Positions 46,607 through 55,950 are shown, counted from the first letter of the stretch. The stretch is 64,000 nucleotides of DNA from Mycobacterium paraseoulense (GCF_010731655.1 NZ_AP022619.1:868001-932000); one strand, 5' to 3'. Made by a program: numbers and translations. The notes: generated from the sequence alone by a model not told the origin.

Positions 46607-46897
46607 ATGGAGGACAGCCGGCCGGGTGAGACCCCGGTCCCGCGCTGGCTGCGGTTCGTCCTCGCGTCCGATCGTGCCGGCTCGGCGTGGTACATCGGGA
46701 CGGGCTTCTTCTTCGCGCCGGTTCTCGCCGTGCTGTCGCCGTGGCCCAGCATCACCGCGGTGCTGTGGGGGATCATCGGGGTGGCCGGGCTGTGGCTCGG
46801 CCTGCTGGGCATCGCGATGGCCGTCGGGCTGGCCCGAATCTTGCGGTCCGGCGCCGAGGTCCCCGAATCCTATTGGCGCACCTTGGTGAACTACTAG
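46607..46897 (+). CDS. Two-pass membrane protein (Rv1892-type)
   Basis: 96 aa. Two transmembrane helices, about residues 28-48 (WYIGTGFFFAPVLAVLSPW) and 52-78. It starts 12 bp after the exported protein gene, so co-transcription is likely. No function can be assigned. Confidence 0.75.
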   Translation: MEDSRPGETPVPRWLRFVLASDRAGSAWYIGTGFFFAPVLAVLSPWPSITAVLWGIIGVAGLWLGLLGIAMAVGLARILRSGAEVPESYWRTLVNY

Positions 46898-46953
46898 CGC
46901 AGCCCGGCCGGGCTAGAGTCATAGCAACCGTCCTGCGACTAGAGGAGATCGAG

Positions 46954-47181
46954 ATGGGCTTCACCCCGAAGGATGCGGTCGACGCGGCCAGGGATATCGC
47001 GACCAACGCGGTCGAAAAGGCTTCCGACATCGTGGAACACGCCAGCGACATCATCCGTGGCGACATCGCCGGCGGCGCCAGCGGCATCGTTCAGAACTCG
47101 ATCGACATCGGCACGTACGCGGTGGACCGCACCAAAGAGATGCTCACCGGCCGCGACGAGGTCGACGACGACGAAATCTAG
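46954..47181 (+). CDS. Small Rv1893-type hydrophilic protein
   Basis: 75 aa with an AGAGGAG site before the ATG at 46954. Amphipathic helices and a repeated A-D-I/N-A-V pattern (DAARDIATNAVEKASDIVEHASDI) give an acidic C-terminus. It resembles the mycobacterial Rv1893 family and antitoxin-like CsbD proteins only loosely. It is the third gene of a short operon; function unknown. Confidence 0.7.
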   Translation: MGFTPKDAVDAARDIATNAVEKASDIVEHASDIIRGDIAGGASGIVQNSIDIGTYAVDRTKEMLTGRDEVDDDEI

Positions 47182-47187
47182 CGGCCC

Positions 47188-48318
47188 TCAGACGGAGGCG
47201 GCCTCGTTGAGCTCGTCGAGCCTGTTGGTCGCCTCCAGGTATTCCTGCACCCAGCGCTCGATGACCGTCGCCGTCTTCTCCACCTTGGTGAACTGGCCGA
47301 CGACCTGACCGACCGGGTTGAACGCGACGTCCACGCTCTCGTTCGGGTACCGGTTCGTTGCCCGCACCGCCATGCCGGACACCATGTACTGCAGCGGCAT
47401 GCCGAGCGGCTTCGGGTTGTCCGGCTGCTCCCACGCTTCGGTCCAGTCGTTACGCAACATGCGGGCCGGCTTGCCGGTGAACGACCGGCTGCGCACGGTG
47501 TCGCGGCTGCCCGCCTTCACGTACGCCTGCTGCTGAACCGGGGTGTTCGAGGATTCCTCGACCATCAGCCACTGCGAGCCCGTCCACGCCCCTTGGGCAC
47601 CCAGCGCCAGTGCCGCCGCGATCTGCTGACCGCTGCCGATACCGCCGGCCGCCAACACCGGCACCGGGGCGACCTCCTTGACCACCTGCGGCCACAACAC
47701 GATGGAGCCCACCTCGCCGCAGTGCCCGCCCGCCTCGCCGCCCTGGGCGATGATGATGTCGACGCCGGCGTCGGCGTGCTTGCGTGCCTGCGACGGCGAG
47801 CCGCACAGCGCGGCCACCTTGAGTCCGGCGTCGTGGATGTGCTTGATCATGTCCGCCGGCGGGGTGCCGAGCGCGTTGGCGATCATCTTCACTTTGGGAT
47901 GCTTGAGCGCCACCTCGACCTGAGGCGTGGCGGTCGCCTCGGTCCAACCGAGGAGCTGCAGGCTGTCGCCGTCGCTGTCCTCGATCGGCACGCCGTGGTC
48001 GGCGAGGATCTTCTTGCCGAAGTCCAGGTGCTCTTGGGGCACCATCTTGCGCAGCGTTTCGGCCAGCTCTTCGGCGGACAGGTGCGAGTCCATCCCCTCG
48101 TACTTGTTGGGAATGACGATGTCGACCCCGTACGGGTGGTCGCCGATGTTCTCGTCGATCCAGTTGAGCTCGATCTCGAGCTGCTCCGGGGTGAAGCCGA
48201 CCGCGCCGAGCACGCCGAACCCCCCGGCCTTGCTGACCGCGACCACGACATCACGACAGTGGGTGAACGCGAAGATCGGAAACTCGATACCTAGCTCATC
48301 GCAGATGGCGGTGTGCAT
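47188..48318 (-). CDS. Nitronate monooxygenase (Rv1894c-type)
   Basis: 376 aa, the same length as remembered Rv1894c. FMN-dependent NMO family (formerly 2-nitropropane dioxygenase). FMN-binding TIM barrel motifs: AGGFGVLGAVGFTPEQLEIEL, a KVAALCGSPSQARKHADAGVDIIIAQGGEAGGH stretch with the conserved QG.EAGGHCG phosphate-binding loop, and PVLAAGGIGSGQQIAAAL. It detoxifies or uses alkyl nitronates; the C-terminal region hints at a related acyl-CoA substrate, which is not certain. It is convergent with the small operon. Confidence 0.88.
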   Translation of the reverse strand: MHTAICDELGIEFPIFAFTHCRDVVVAVSKAGGFGVLGAVGFTPEQLEIELNWIDENIGDHPYGVDIVIPNKYEGMDSHLSAEELAETLRKMVPQEHLDFGKKILADHGVPIEDSDGDSLQLLGWTEATATPQVEVALKHPKVKMIANALGTPPADMIKHIHDAGLKVAALCGSPSQARKHADAGVDIIIAQGGEAGGHCGEVGSIVLWPQVVKEVAPVPVLAAGGIGSGQQIAAALALGAQGAWTGSQWLMVEESSNTPVQQQAYVKAGSRDTVRSRSFTGKPARMLRNDWTEAWEQPDNPKPLGMPLQYMVSGMAVRATNRYPNESVDVAFNPVGQVVGQFTKVEKTATVIERWVQEYLEATNRLDELNEAASV

Positions 48319-48432
48319 GCCTACTCCTGGGACCCGGCCGAATTGAAACGTGTTCTAGTTTAGTACGGACCCCATTGACGTGGCCAGCGGGTCCTGACCT
48401 GCGTTTCGTCACTACGACCCGTCGCTGGCTGC

Positions 48433-48897
48433 TCAGACTGCCGCGCTGTGGGCAACCCACAGCACCACGAACGCGAACATGCAGCCGGCGCACACGAGAT
48501 GATCCCGGCAGACCGACCTGGCCAGCCGCGCCTGCTCGGGCGCATCGTCCACCCGGCGCCCGAGTCGCACCGCGTCGGGAACCGTTTGCGTCAAGGCCAG
48601 CATGATCGGAATCCCCGCGAGGACGGCCGAGAGCACCAGCAGCCACCACGGTTCCAGGCCGCGGGCGGACTGGAAGGTCAACGCTGCCAACAGGATCACC
48701 ATGACGAGGGCGATGAGCCGGTTCATCGGGCGGGACGTGGTGGTGGCGCGGTGGTAGTAAGCCGCGACGGATGCGAGCACGGGCTCGGGCAGATCGGCCG
48801 GCGCAGAACGAAACCGGAGAACCTGCACGTCGAATATCAGATCCATCCACAAGACGGCGAGCAGGAACCCGGCGCAGGCCGTGAGCAACGAGGCCAT
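48433..48897 (-). CDS. Four-helix membrane protein
   Basis: 154 aa from the ATG at 48897, which has a GGAGGAG site; longer frames upstream are not supported. Four hydrophobic helices: residues 2-22, 60-80, 90-108 and 135-152. Conserved-looking LAVLWMDLIFDVQVLRF at the N-terminus resembles DUF1772-type proteins, but the match is not firm. Function unknown. Confidence 0.65.
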   Translation of the reverse strand: MASLLTACAGFLLAVLWMDLIFDVQVLRFRSAPADLPEPVLASVAAYYHRATTTSRPMNRLIALVMVILLAALTFQSARGLEPWWLLVLSAVLAGIPIMLALTQTVPDAVRLGRRVDDAPEQARLARSVCRDHLVCAGCMFAFVVLWVAHSAAV

Positions 48898-49152
48898 GAC
48901 GCTCCTCCATCTCCGGCTCACTGGGAGCACTCCCTCGACGTGAATCCATTGTTTCTCAGGACCGTGTCGAAGTGGAATCAGCTTGGCCTCGTTCTCGATG
49001 CGCACCGCCACGTTCACGCGCCACGACACGTTTCGTGGTGCCGCCCCGTCGTAGACGGCAGCCCCGACTGCAGGCGTACCCGGTGCGACCGCCGCGCGTG
49101 CACCAGCAGCCCAGCTGTGGGGGACATTGGGCACCATCGATTTCGTCGGCGA
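48898..49152. other. Upstream region of the membrane-protein gene
   Basis: 255 bp with no convincing gene. It carries the promoter of the four-helix membrane-protein gene. Confidence 0.4.
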
Positions 49153-49245
49153 CTACATTCGCCCGTACGCAACGGCCATCATGAGGCCGATCACCGCCAT
49201 CAGAAGAAACACCATCGCCACCGGGTCGATTAGTTCGAACATCAT
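49153..49245 (-). CDS. Possible 30-aa single-helix membrane protein
   Basis: Thirty codons from an ATG-ATG pair at 49245 to a TAG. The translation is a polar start followed by an uninterrupted hydrophobic helix (PVAMVFLLMAVIGLMMAVAYG). The upstream ribosome site is weak. It resembles miniproteins such as KdpF in size and shape, though no homologous relation was established. It is too short to be supported by length alone. Confidence 0.4.
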   Translation of the reverse strand: MMFELIDPVAMVFLLMAVIGLMMAVAYGRM

Positions 49246-49372
49246 GCGATCACCACTGCCTCGGCGGGGCCGTCAGCCATATAAGATTGAACGGCTGGTG
49301 AATGCCAATATGCGGCGTATATGGTTGTGGCACATCATAAATGACGCCTGGTCGCTGATGTCGCCACCCGAT

Positions 49373-49963
49373 CTACGCCGCGACGCGATGTCGTTGACGC
49401 CTACTTCGTTCCGGCTGCTTGTCCGTCGTTGTGGTGGCCCCTGGTGCCCGAGGGTCACCGTTGCGTCGCGGTGGCGGCCAGTGGCCGGGGTTTTTCGCCA
49501 CGTACATCTCGTAGGGCACGGCCTCTAGCAGCGTCACCAGCCGTCCCCTCTCGTCGGGGAGCGGGTAGATGCGCTGCTCGCCAGGACGTGCGCCAGCGAT
49601 CGCGTGGCCCAGCGGCGACAGCGTCGAGTAGACCGTGACGTCGGCGCCCTCGCCGAAACGCCGGCCGAGCAGGAAGGTTTCCGTCTCGCCGGAGGCGTCG
49701 TAGCGGATGGTAAGAACCATGCCCGGTTCGGCGATGCGGGCGCCGACGGCGTCCTCACCGACGACTGCGTTGGTCAGCAGATCCTGAATCTCGCATATGC
49801 GTGCTCGTCGCGCCGGGTAGCCCGCGACGAGATTCGCGTCATAATCCATGAAGTCGTCGGGAACTTCGATACTGCGCCGCGAGCGCAGCGCGGCGAGCTC
49901 ATTGTGCAGTCGCGCGTAGTCCCGTCGCGTCATCCAGATGCGTTCGGTACTAGTCATTTTCAT
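49373..49963 (-). CDS. GreA/GreB-family transcription factor-like protein (Rv3788-type)
   Basis: 196 aa. The N-terminal coiled coil is replaced by RRDYARLHNELAALRSRR and the C-terminal FKBP-like Gre domain is visible in TVYSTLSPLGHAIAGARPGEQRIYPLPD. The acidic pair at the tip of Gre coiled coils is not obvious, so transcript-cleavage activity is doubtful; Rv3788-type Gre homologues bind RNA polymerase and inhibit. The tail after residue 165 is basic and low-complexity. The start could also be the ATG at 49957. Confidence 0.72.
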   Translation of the reverse strand: MKMTSTERIWMTRRDYARLHNELAALRSRRSIEVPDDFMDYDANLVAGYPARRARICEIQDLLTNAVVGEDAVGARIAEPGMVLTIRYDASGETETFLLGRRFGEGADVTVYSTLSPLGHAIAGARPGEQRIYPLPDERGRLVTLLEAVPYEMYVAKNPGHWPPPRRNGDPRAPGATTTTDKQPERSRRQRHRVAA

Positions 49964-50361
49964 TTTGAGTGGTGTCCTTTCTCTTGTCGAGGAGTGTCGT
50001 CAGGGGCGGGCCCAATGCGGGCAGCCGCCACTGACGACTCGCAGGGCCCGTGGTGGGCAAATTCCGGCGCGTTTGAACCCGCGGCTATCGCGAGGTGTCA
50101 GCGTCCGTTTTCGGTGCAGCGGGTCGAACTCGCGCAGGGGCTTCGGGTTGCCTGTTCGGCGTGAACTTTGGTCGTCAATTCCCATGGTGGCGTGAATGGA
50201 AGCTGCAGTGTTTGCCAGAACCGGACAACACCGCGGTGGTCGATTGTCGCCATCCGACAACGCGGATGTCGTGATCGTGGCCTGGAAGCCGATACTGCGA
50301 ATCTCGGGCTCGCCCCGGACGCCGCGGCGGGGAAGTCGCGGCGACGAAACGGGTAGTGGGT
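49964..50361. other. 398-bp intergenic region
   Basis: No convincing gene. It contains the promoter of the Gre-like gene (minus strand) and the 3' side of the Rv1733c-type gene. A weak DosR-like half palindrome around 50161-50180 is discussed and rejected below. Confidence 0.45.
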
Positions 50362-51012
50362 TTAGCGCTGGTTGGTGCGCCCGTCGCCGTCAACGACCAG
50401 ATTGTCGAAGCTTTTTTGCCATTGCGCGTGGCGGGCCCGGTTAAAGGCCGCCCGGGTACCGGCGACCAGCACGCCTGCCGCGATGGCCACGCTGAACCAG
50501 GTCAATAATGCGGCCGCCACTGCCTCGTCGCCGGCGGTGGCGGGGGGTGGGCCGACATGCGAACCGTCTTCACCCACCCAGATGTCAATCGAATCACCGA
50601 TGTTGACTCCCCGAGGCGCCGACACTGCGCCGGTGTGTTCGGTCCCGCCATCAACCCATCGGGCAAGTACGGTAATAGTCGGTCCTAGCGATTCGTGGTA
50701 GGCGACCTTGAGGCTGGTGACTGTCCCAGTGACCACGCGGCTGATCTGGGCCCGCTCGGCGTATTGGCGGCTGCGGGAGTCGTAGACCACGGTGCCCACG
50801 GCGGCGGCGATCGGCACGGCGACGACCGAGATGACCACGGCCAGCACCACAACGAGCGCCTCGACTCGATCTCTGATGCGTACCAGTGGGTTGAAGCCAA
50901 ATAGTTGCGCAAATCGCCACCGCGGCAAGCGCACGGTAAAGGTGTCCAGCGCCGTATCTTCGTCCGACCGATGGCTCGTCGGCCGGCCACAATTGGGATG
51001 CGGGATAGTCAT
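50362..51012 (-). CDS. Rv1733c-type two-pass membrane protein
   Basis: 216 aa (remembered Rv1733c: 210). Two transmembrane helices, about residues 48-72 (VEALVVVLAVVISVVAVPIAAAVG) and 165-185, enclose an extracytoplasmic beta-domain. Motifs NPLVR.RDRVEALVV, DSRSRQYAERAQ and IGDSIDIWVGEDG match the Rv1733c family. Rv1733c is a DosR-regulon latency antigen in M. tuberculosis; this paralogue lies elsewhere. Function unknown. It faces the PucR gene on the same strand. Confidence 0.8.
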   Translation of the reverse strand: MTIPHPNCGRPTSHRSDEDTALDTFTVRLPRWRFAQLFGFNPLVRIRDRVEALVVVLAVVISVVAVPIAAAVGTVVYDSRSRQYAERAQISRVVTGTVTSLKVAYHESLGPTITVLARWVDGGTEHTGAVSAPRGVNIGDSIDIWVGEDGSHVGPPPATAGDEAVAAALLTWFSVAIAAGVLVAGTRAAFNRARHAQWQKSFDNLVVDGDGRTNQR

Positions 51013-51132
51013 TGGTTGATTCCTGTCGGCGGGTCGCTATGGCTTCATCGTGGCGTGGGTGGGCCCGGCAGGCTTTGCGGAAACTCAACAATGGCGTCGC
51101 GGCCTTTTGTTGCATTTCGATAGCGTCGACGG

Positions 51133-52653
51133 TTAATCGTTGTCCGCGACCGCGAGGTCGATCATCATGGCCAGCCGCTTTCGGGCGTCGTCCAACGGCA
51201 GCTCGGTGATTTCGGCCATCTTGCGTAGCCGGTATCGCACCGTGTTTTCGTGTACTCCCAAACGCCGACCGGCCTCGACCGGGTCGCCCTGGGCCTCCAG
51301 CCAGCCCCGCAGTGTCGCCACGTAGTCGGTCTCGTTGGCGCGGTCGTGGCGACGCAGCTCGGCCACCGGTCCACGGTCGGGGGACCGGCCTGACCGCGAC
51401 CCGATGCGCAGCCGCTGCAGCAGGATTTCATCCCATGACTCGTCGTAAGCAGGAGGCGTGGCCCGCGACGTCGCCTCGTGCAGCGCGAGGCACTCGTCGG
51501 CCTCGTGGCGGGCGGCTGCGAGGTCCGCCACCTCGGCTACCCCGCTGATGCCGGCCAACACGGTTACCCGCTCGGGTAGGGCTGCCCGCAAGCCGGTGAT
51601 CCAGCGTCGGGCCGTCATTACCTGGTCGCCGGGAAGCACGGTGTAGACGGTGTTGCCTGCCAAGGCGCTGCGGCCTGGACGTGACCAACCGAACCCGGTG
51701 GTGGCGCGCTCGAACGCCAACAGAAGAGGGGCATCGCGTTCGGCGCTGGTGAACGCCTGGAGTGCGATCACCCGCAACTGACTGTGCGGCAGGCCCAGCC
51801 TGCTGGCCAGCGTGGCGGCGTCAGCGGAGCCCTCCAACAACCGGATCACCAGTTCGGACTCGACCTGGCGCTCCAGGTCCGCGCTGGCTCGTGACCGCAG
51901 CAGATGCAAGGCCACCGTGTGCGCGCCGTCGGCCAAGGCGGTGAGCGCGACCCCGTCCAGCGGCGCCGAGCACGCGACCCACACCGACCCGAGGAGTTCT
52001 CGTCCCGAGCGCACCGCCACCACCATCCGGCCGGTCATCCCCTGCTCGGTGTCCTCGGCGACAAACAGTGGATCGTCGGAGACCGCCAGGTGCGCGAAGA
52101 CCCCGCGGGCCTCGAATAATGCGCGCAGCTGTTCCGGTGCCTGTCGTTCCAGGATTGTCGCGACCCGCGCAGAGTCCGCGTCCTGCTGTTGCCGCGAATA
52201 CGCCAGCACCCGCAACAGCCGATCGTGGATGACCAGTGCACCGCCGATGGCGTCGGCCAAACTGTCCGCCAGCGCGAACAAATCGGTGGGACCACGACCG
52301 GACTCTGTCTCACGGCCCTCTAGCACCAGCCCATAGACGACCGCCGCCACCTCGCTCCAGGCCATCTCCTCGTCGACAACCATGATCGCGAGGTCGGACG
52401 CACCGGCGAAGGTCATCTCTTGGCCGTCGCCGCGCAGTAGCACCACGGTGGCCCGAGCCGAGGTTGCCCAATGCACAGCTTGGGTCACCGTGTCGGCACC
52501 GATGGCCAACAAGACATCGCCGACGACGGCGCGGCTACCGACGGACTCGTGGATGACGACGCTGCGCAATTCCGTCGACCGCGGCACAGATGACCATTTA
52601 AGGCGGACTCCGTAATCGCCCAACACATTCACTAAGCGGTCCAACGTGATCAC
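51133..52653 (-). CDS. PucR/CdaR-family transcriptional regulator
   Basis: 506 aa. A PucR-type N-terminal domain (residues 1-130), a GAF-like central region with ADSLADAIGGALVIHDRLLRVLAYS, and a C-terminal PucR helix-turn-helix (VHENTVRYRLRKMAEI, about residue 475). Such proteins control purine, amino-acid or other catabolic genes. It is divergent from the Baeyer-Villiger monooxygenase gene, so it may control that gene; this is inferred from position. Confidence 0.85.
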   Translation of the reverse strand: MITLDRLVNVLGDYGVRLKWSSVPRSTELRSVVIHESVGSRAVVGDVLLAIGADTVTQAVHWATSARATVVLLRGDGQEMTFAGASDLAIMVVDEEMAWSEVAAVVYGLVLEGRETESGRGPTDLFALADSLADAIGGALVIHDRLLRVLAYSRQQQDADSARVATILERQAPEQLRALFEARGVFAHLAVSDDPLFVAEDTEQGMTGRMVVAVRSGRELLGSVWVACSAPLDGVALTALADGAHTVALHLLRSRASADLERQVESELVIRLLEGSADAATLASRLGLPHSQLRVIALQAFTSAERDAPLLLAFERATTGFGWSRPGRSALAGNTVYTVLPGDQVMTARRWITGLRAALPERVTVLAGISGVAEVADLAAARHEADECLALHEATSRATPPAYDESWDEILLQRLRIGSRSGRSPDRGPVAELRRHDRANETDYVATLRGWLEAQGDPVEAGRRLGVHENTVRYRLRKMAEITELPLDDARKRLAMMIDLAVADND

Positions 52654-52944
52654 AAGCCGCTCCCCATACCGTCGACCGTAGCGACATTTCGGTGGCCGTT
52701 ACGGAACTCTGGACACGAGACATCACCGGCGACGGCTCTCACCTGATTGGTGGCGAGCCGCATTATGGATTAACGGCAAGAACCACATAGGCGGCGAGTG
52801 CGCAAGACGCAGGGACGAGGACGCTGACGCGCCGTAGCGATCGGGCTATTGATCCGCTCCCTCGCCAGCGGGTAGCGTAGTGCTGCCAATTACGACACCG
52901 CTGGTAGCGTAATTGCGGCCCCGTTCACCGAGAGGATCGGCTCG
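52654..52944. other. Divergent promoter region between pucR and the monooxygenase gene
   Basis: 291 bp without a gene. It contains the inverted repeat at 52887-52915 and a direct repeat GGTAGCGTA at 52871 and 52903. These are the only structured sequences seen here. Confidence 0.6.
52887..52915. promoter_or_regulatory. Inverted repeat operator candidate upstream of the monooxygenase gene
   Basis: CAATTACG at 52887-52894 is the exact inverse of CGTAATTG at 52908-52915, with a 13-base spacer. The right arm lies inside a GGTAGCGTAATTGC block that recurs as GGTAGCGTAGTGC at 52871. The site is 30 bp before the ATG at 52945 and fits a dimeric regulator such as the adjacent PucR protein. Confidence 0.5.
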
Positions 52945-54876
52945 ATGCGCAGCGCCTATGCCGGCGTTCCCTTCACCACGTCGACGGCGGAGATCGAGGC
53001 CGCCCTGGCCGATGTCAGCATTCCGACGCTGCTGCTCTCGCTCGTGCACATCACCGGCGACCCGCGCTTCATCCGCGACTTCAAGCAGATGGGAGTCTTC
53101 CTCAACGAGATCCAGGGGTTCATGTCCGAGGAGGACAAGGCGCGCGCCAGGGCGGCGGCCTTGCCGGTGATCACCGACTACCGCGACCGCGGTTGCCCCG
53201 AGCCGCGGCCACTCAGCCTCGACCTTATCCGGGAGATGATGGACTGGGCGGCCTGCGAGCACGTGACCGACGACTACCTGCCCCTGGTCCTGGAAGAGAT
53301 GGACCTCGACGCCGTCGATCCGCGCCGCCCGCCGGCCCTGCCGCCCGAAAGCGCCGCCGACGTCCCGGTTCTCGTCGTCGGCTGTGGCGAATCGGGCATC
53401 CTGGCCGGAATCCGGCTCAAGCAGGCCAACATTCCCTTCACCATCGTGGAGAAGAACCCCGGGCCGGGTGGAACCTGGTGGGAGAACAGCTATCCCGGCG
53501 CCCGCGTCGACGTGGCCAACCACTTCTACTGCTACAGCTTCGAACCCAACAACGACTGGACACACTTCTTCGCGGAGCAACACGAGCTCCAGGACTATTT
53601 CACCAAGGTCATGGATAAGCACGACCTGGCCGGGCACGTGCAGTGGAACACGGAAGTGCTGGCCGCCGAGTGGGTCGACGACGACGCGACCTGGAGAATC
53701 CGGCTGCGCGGCGCCGGCGGCCGGACGCGCACGGTACGCGCCCGCGCGCTGATCACCGCGGTCGGTCAGTTGAACCGGCCCAACATTCCCGACCTCGACG
53801 GGGCCGAGACGTTCGCGGGCCCTTCGTTCCATTCCGCCGCATGGGATCACTCCGTCGATGTGGGCGGCAAGCGCGTCGCGCTGGTCGGCGCCGGCGCCAG
53901 CGGTTTCCAGATCGCCCCCGCGATCGCCCCGAAAGTCGAGCACCTCACGGTGTTTCAGCGAACCGCGCAGTGGATGTTCCCCAACCCGATGTATCACGAC
54001 GAGGTCGGCGAAGGCATGCGCTGGGCGATGCGCCACCTGCCGTACTACGGACGGTGGTACCGCTTCCTCGTGCTCTGGCCCGGCTCCGACAAGGGCCTGG
54101 ACGCCGCGGAGGGCGATCCGGACTATGCCGACCAGGACCATGCCGTGAGCGACATCAACGCGGCCGCCCAGATGATGTTCTCCCAGTGGATCACCAGTCA
54201 GGTCGGTGAAGGGGACGAGCTGCTGAGCAAGGTGATGCCCGACTATCCGGCCTGCGGCAAACGGACCCTGCAGGACAACGGCAGCTGGCTGCAAACGCTG
54301 CAACGAGACAACGTGGAACTGGTGCGCACACCGATCCGGCGCATCACGCCCCGTGGCATCGTCACGGAAGACGGTGTGACGCACGAGGTCGACATCATCG
54401 TGTACGCCACCGGTTTCCGGCACACCGACGTGCTGCGGCCGCTGGAGATCACCGGCCGCGACGGGGTCGACCTGCACCAGTTGTGGGGGAGCCGGCCGTA
54501 CGCCTACCTCGGCATCACCGTGCCGAAGTTCCCCAACTTTTTCATCATCTACGGGCCCGGGACCCACCTGGCGCACGGGGGCAGCCTGATCTTTCAGTCC
54601 GAACTGCAGATGCGCTACATCGACCAGTGCCTGGCGCGGCTGGCCGACACGGACGTGCACTCGCTGGAACCCAAGCCCGAGGCCGCCACCGATTGGCATG
54701 AGCGCACCCAGACCCAGATCAAGAAGATGGTGTGGGCGCACCCCGCGGTCAAACACTCCTACTTCAAGAACGCCGACGGGGAGATCCACACCGTCAGTCC
54801 TTGGCGCCTCAACGAGTACTGGGCCGCGGTGCGCGAACCCGACTGGTCACAATTCGTCGTACGGCGAAGGAAGTGA
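52945..54876 (+). CDS. Baeyer-Villiger flavin monooxygenase (4-hydroxyacetophenone monooxygenase-like)
   Basis: 643 aa. The N-terminal extension of about 140 residues (STAEIEAALADVSIPTLLLSLVHITGD) is like that of HAPMO (640 aa). Two Rossmann motifs are VVGCGESGI (FAD) and LVGAGASGF (NADPH), and the BVMO signature FAGPSFHSAAWDHS is complete. It converts ketones to esters with NADPH, FAD and O2. The ATG at 52945 has a GAGAGGA site. It is followed 10 bp later by an alcohol dehydrogenase, so the pair may process alcohol, ketone and ester in sequence. Confidence 0.9.
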   Translation: MRSAYAGVPFTTSTAEIEAALADVSIPTLLLSLVHITGDPRFIRDFKQMGVFLNEIQGFMSEEDKARARAAALPVITDYRDRGCPEPRPLSLDLIREMMDWAACEHVTDDYLPLVLEEMDLDAVDPRRPPALPPESAADVPVLVVGCGESGILAGIRLKQANIPFTIVEKNPGPGGTWWENSYPGARVDVANHFYCYSFEPNNDWTHFFAEQHELQDYFTKVMDKHDLAGHVQWNTEVLAAEWVDDDATWRIRLRGAGGRTRTVRARALITAVGQLNRPNIPDLDGAETFAGPSFHSAAWDHSVDVGGKRVALVGAGASGFQIAPAIAPKVEHLTVFQRTAQWMFPNPMYHDEVGEGMRWAMRHLPYYGRWYRFLVLWPGSDKGLDAAEGDPDYADQDHAVSDINAAAQMMFSQWITSQVGEGDELLSKVMPDYPACGKRTLQDNGSWLQTLQRDNVELVRTPIRRITPRGIVTEDGVTHEVDIIVYATGFRHTDVLRPLEITGRDGVDLHQLWGSRPYAYLGITVPKFPNFFIIYGPGTHLAHGGSLIFQSELQMRYIDQCLARLADTDVHSLEPKPEAATDWHERTQTQIKKMVWAHPAVKHSYFKNADGEIHTVSPWRLNEYWAAVREPDWSQFVVRRRK

Positions 54877-54886
54877 GCGCGCCACC

Positions 54887-55912
54887 ATGCGTACGGTAGT
54901 CGCCGACGGGCCACACAGCATCCGGGTCGACACCCGGCCCGATCCCATCCTGCCCGGCCCCGACGGGGCGATCGTCGAGGTCACCGCCGCCGGCATCTGC
55001 GGTTCGGATTTGCACTTCTACGAGGCGGATTTCCCGATGCCGGACCCGATAGCGCTGGGCCACGAAGCGATCGGCACCGTCGTGGAAGTCGGCCACGACG
55101 TGCGCACGGTCCGGGTGGGCGACCCCGTCATGGTCTCGTCGGTGACCGGGTGCGGCGCCTGCGCCGGGTGCGCCACCCGCGATCCGGTCATGTGCCACAA
55201 CGGCTTTCAGATCTTCGGCGGGGGTGTGCTCGGCGGCGCCCAGGCCGACCTGCTGGCCGTGCCGGCGGCCGACTTCCAGCTGCTCAAGATGCCGGAAGGT
55301 ATCAGCACCGAACAAGCACTGTTGCTCACCGACAATCTCGCCACCGGCTGGGCGGCGGCGCAACGCGCCGACATTCCCTACGGCGGCACCGTGGCGGTCA
55401 TCGGCTTGGGCGCTGTCGGCCTGTGTTCGCTGCGCAGTGCACTGTTTCAAGGGGCCGCAACGGTTTTCGCCGTCGATCGGGTCCAGGGCCGGCTGGACCG
55501 CGCCGCCCGGTGGGGAGCGACGCCCGTCAAGGCGCCCGCGCTCGAGACCATCCTCGCGGCCACCGGTGGCCGCGGCGCGGACGCGGTGATCGATGCCGTC
55601 GCCACGGACGCGTCGTTGACCGACGCGCTCAACGCGGTACGGCCCGGCGGCACCGTCTCGGTGGTCGGCGTGCACGACATGAATCCGTTCCCGCTCAACG
55701 CCCTGGGCTGCCTGATCCGCAGCATCACTCTTCGGATGACGACGGCGCCGGTGCAGCGCACCTGGCCGGAGTTGATCCCGCTGCTGCAGTCCGGGCGCCT
55801 CGACGTCGACGGCATCTTCACCACGACGCTGCCGCTGGCGGAGGCGTCCAAGGGCTACGCGACCGCGGCGTCGCGATCGGGCGACGACGTCAAAATCCTG
55901 CTGACGCCCTAG
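54887..55912 (+). CDS. Zinc-dependent alcohol dehydrogenase (Rv1895-type)
   Basis: 341 aa from the ATG at 54887 (remembered Rv1895: 384). MDR fold: catalytic zinc cysteine in AGICGSDLHFYE, histidine in ALGHEAIG, structural zinc cysteines in GCGACAGCATRDPVMC, coenzyme motif GLGAVGLCS near residue 170. It likely oxidises a secondary alcohol to the ketone used by the monooxygenase upstream. The 10-bp gap indicates one operon. Confidence 0.88.
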   Translation: MRTVVADGPHSIRVDTRPDPILPGPDGAIVEVTAAGICGSDLHFYEADFPMPDPIALGHEAIGTVVEVGHDVRTVRVGDPVMVSSVTGCGACAGCATRDPVMCHNGFQIFGGGVLGGAQADLLAVPAADFQLLKMPEGISTEQALLLTDNLATGWAAAQRADIPYGGTVAVIGLGAVGLCSLRSALFQGAATVFAVDRVQGRLDRAARWGATPVKAPALETILAATGGRGADAVIDAVATDASLTDALNAVRPGGTVSVVGVHDMNPFPLNALGCLIRSITLRMTTAPVQRTWPELIPLLQSGRLDVDGIFTTTLPLAEASKGYATAASRSGDDVKILLTP

Positions 55913-55950
55913 CCAGTGCCAGTGGTGACCCGCGCCATGCGGACCACCCC

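Noticed and set aside
50155..50182. DosR-like box (GAACTTTGGTC) between the Gre-like and Rv1733c-like genes
   Set aside because: Only about 11 of 20 consensus positions match and the site is roughly 200 bp from the nearest downstream start, so it is not above chance.
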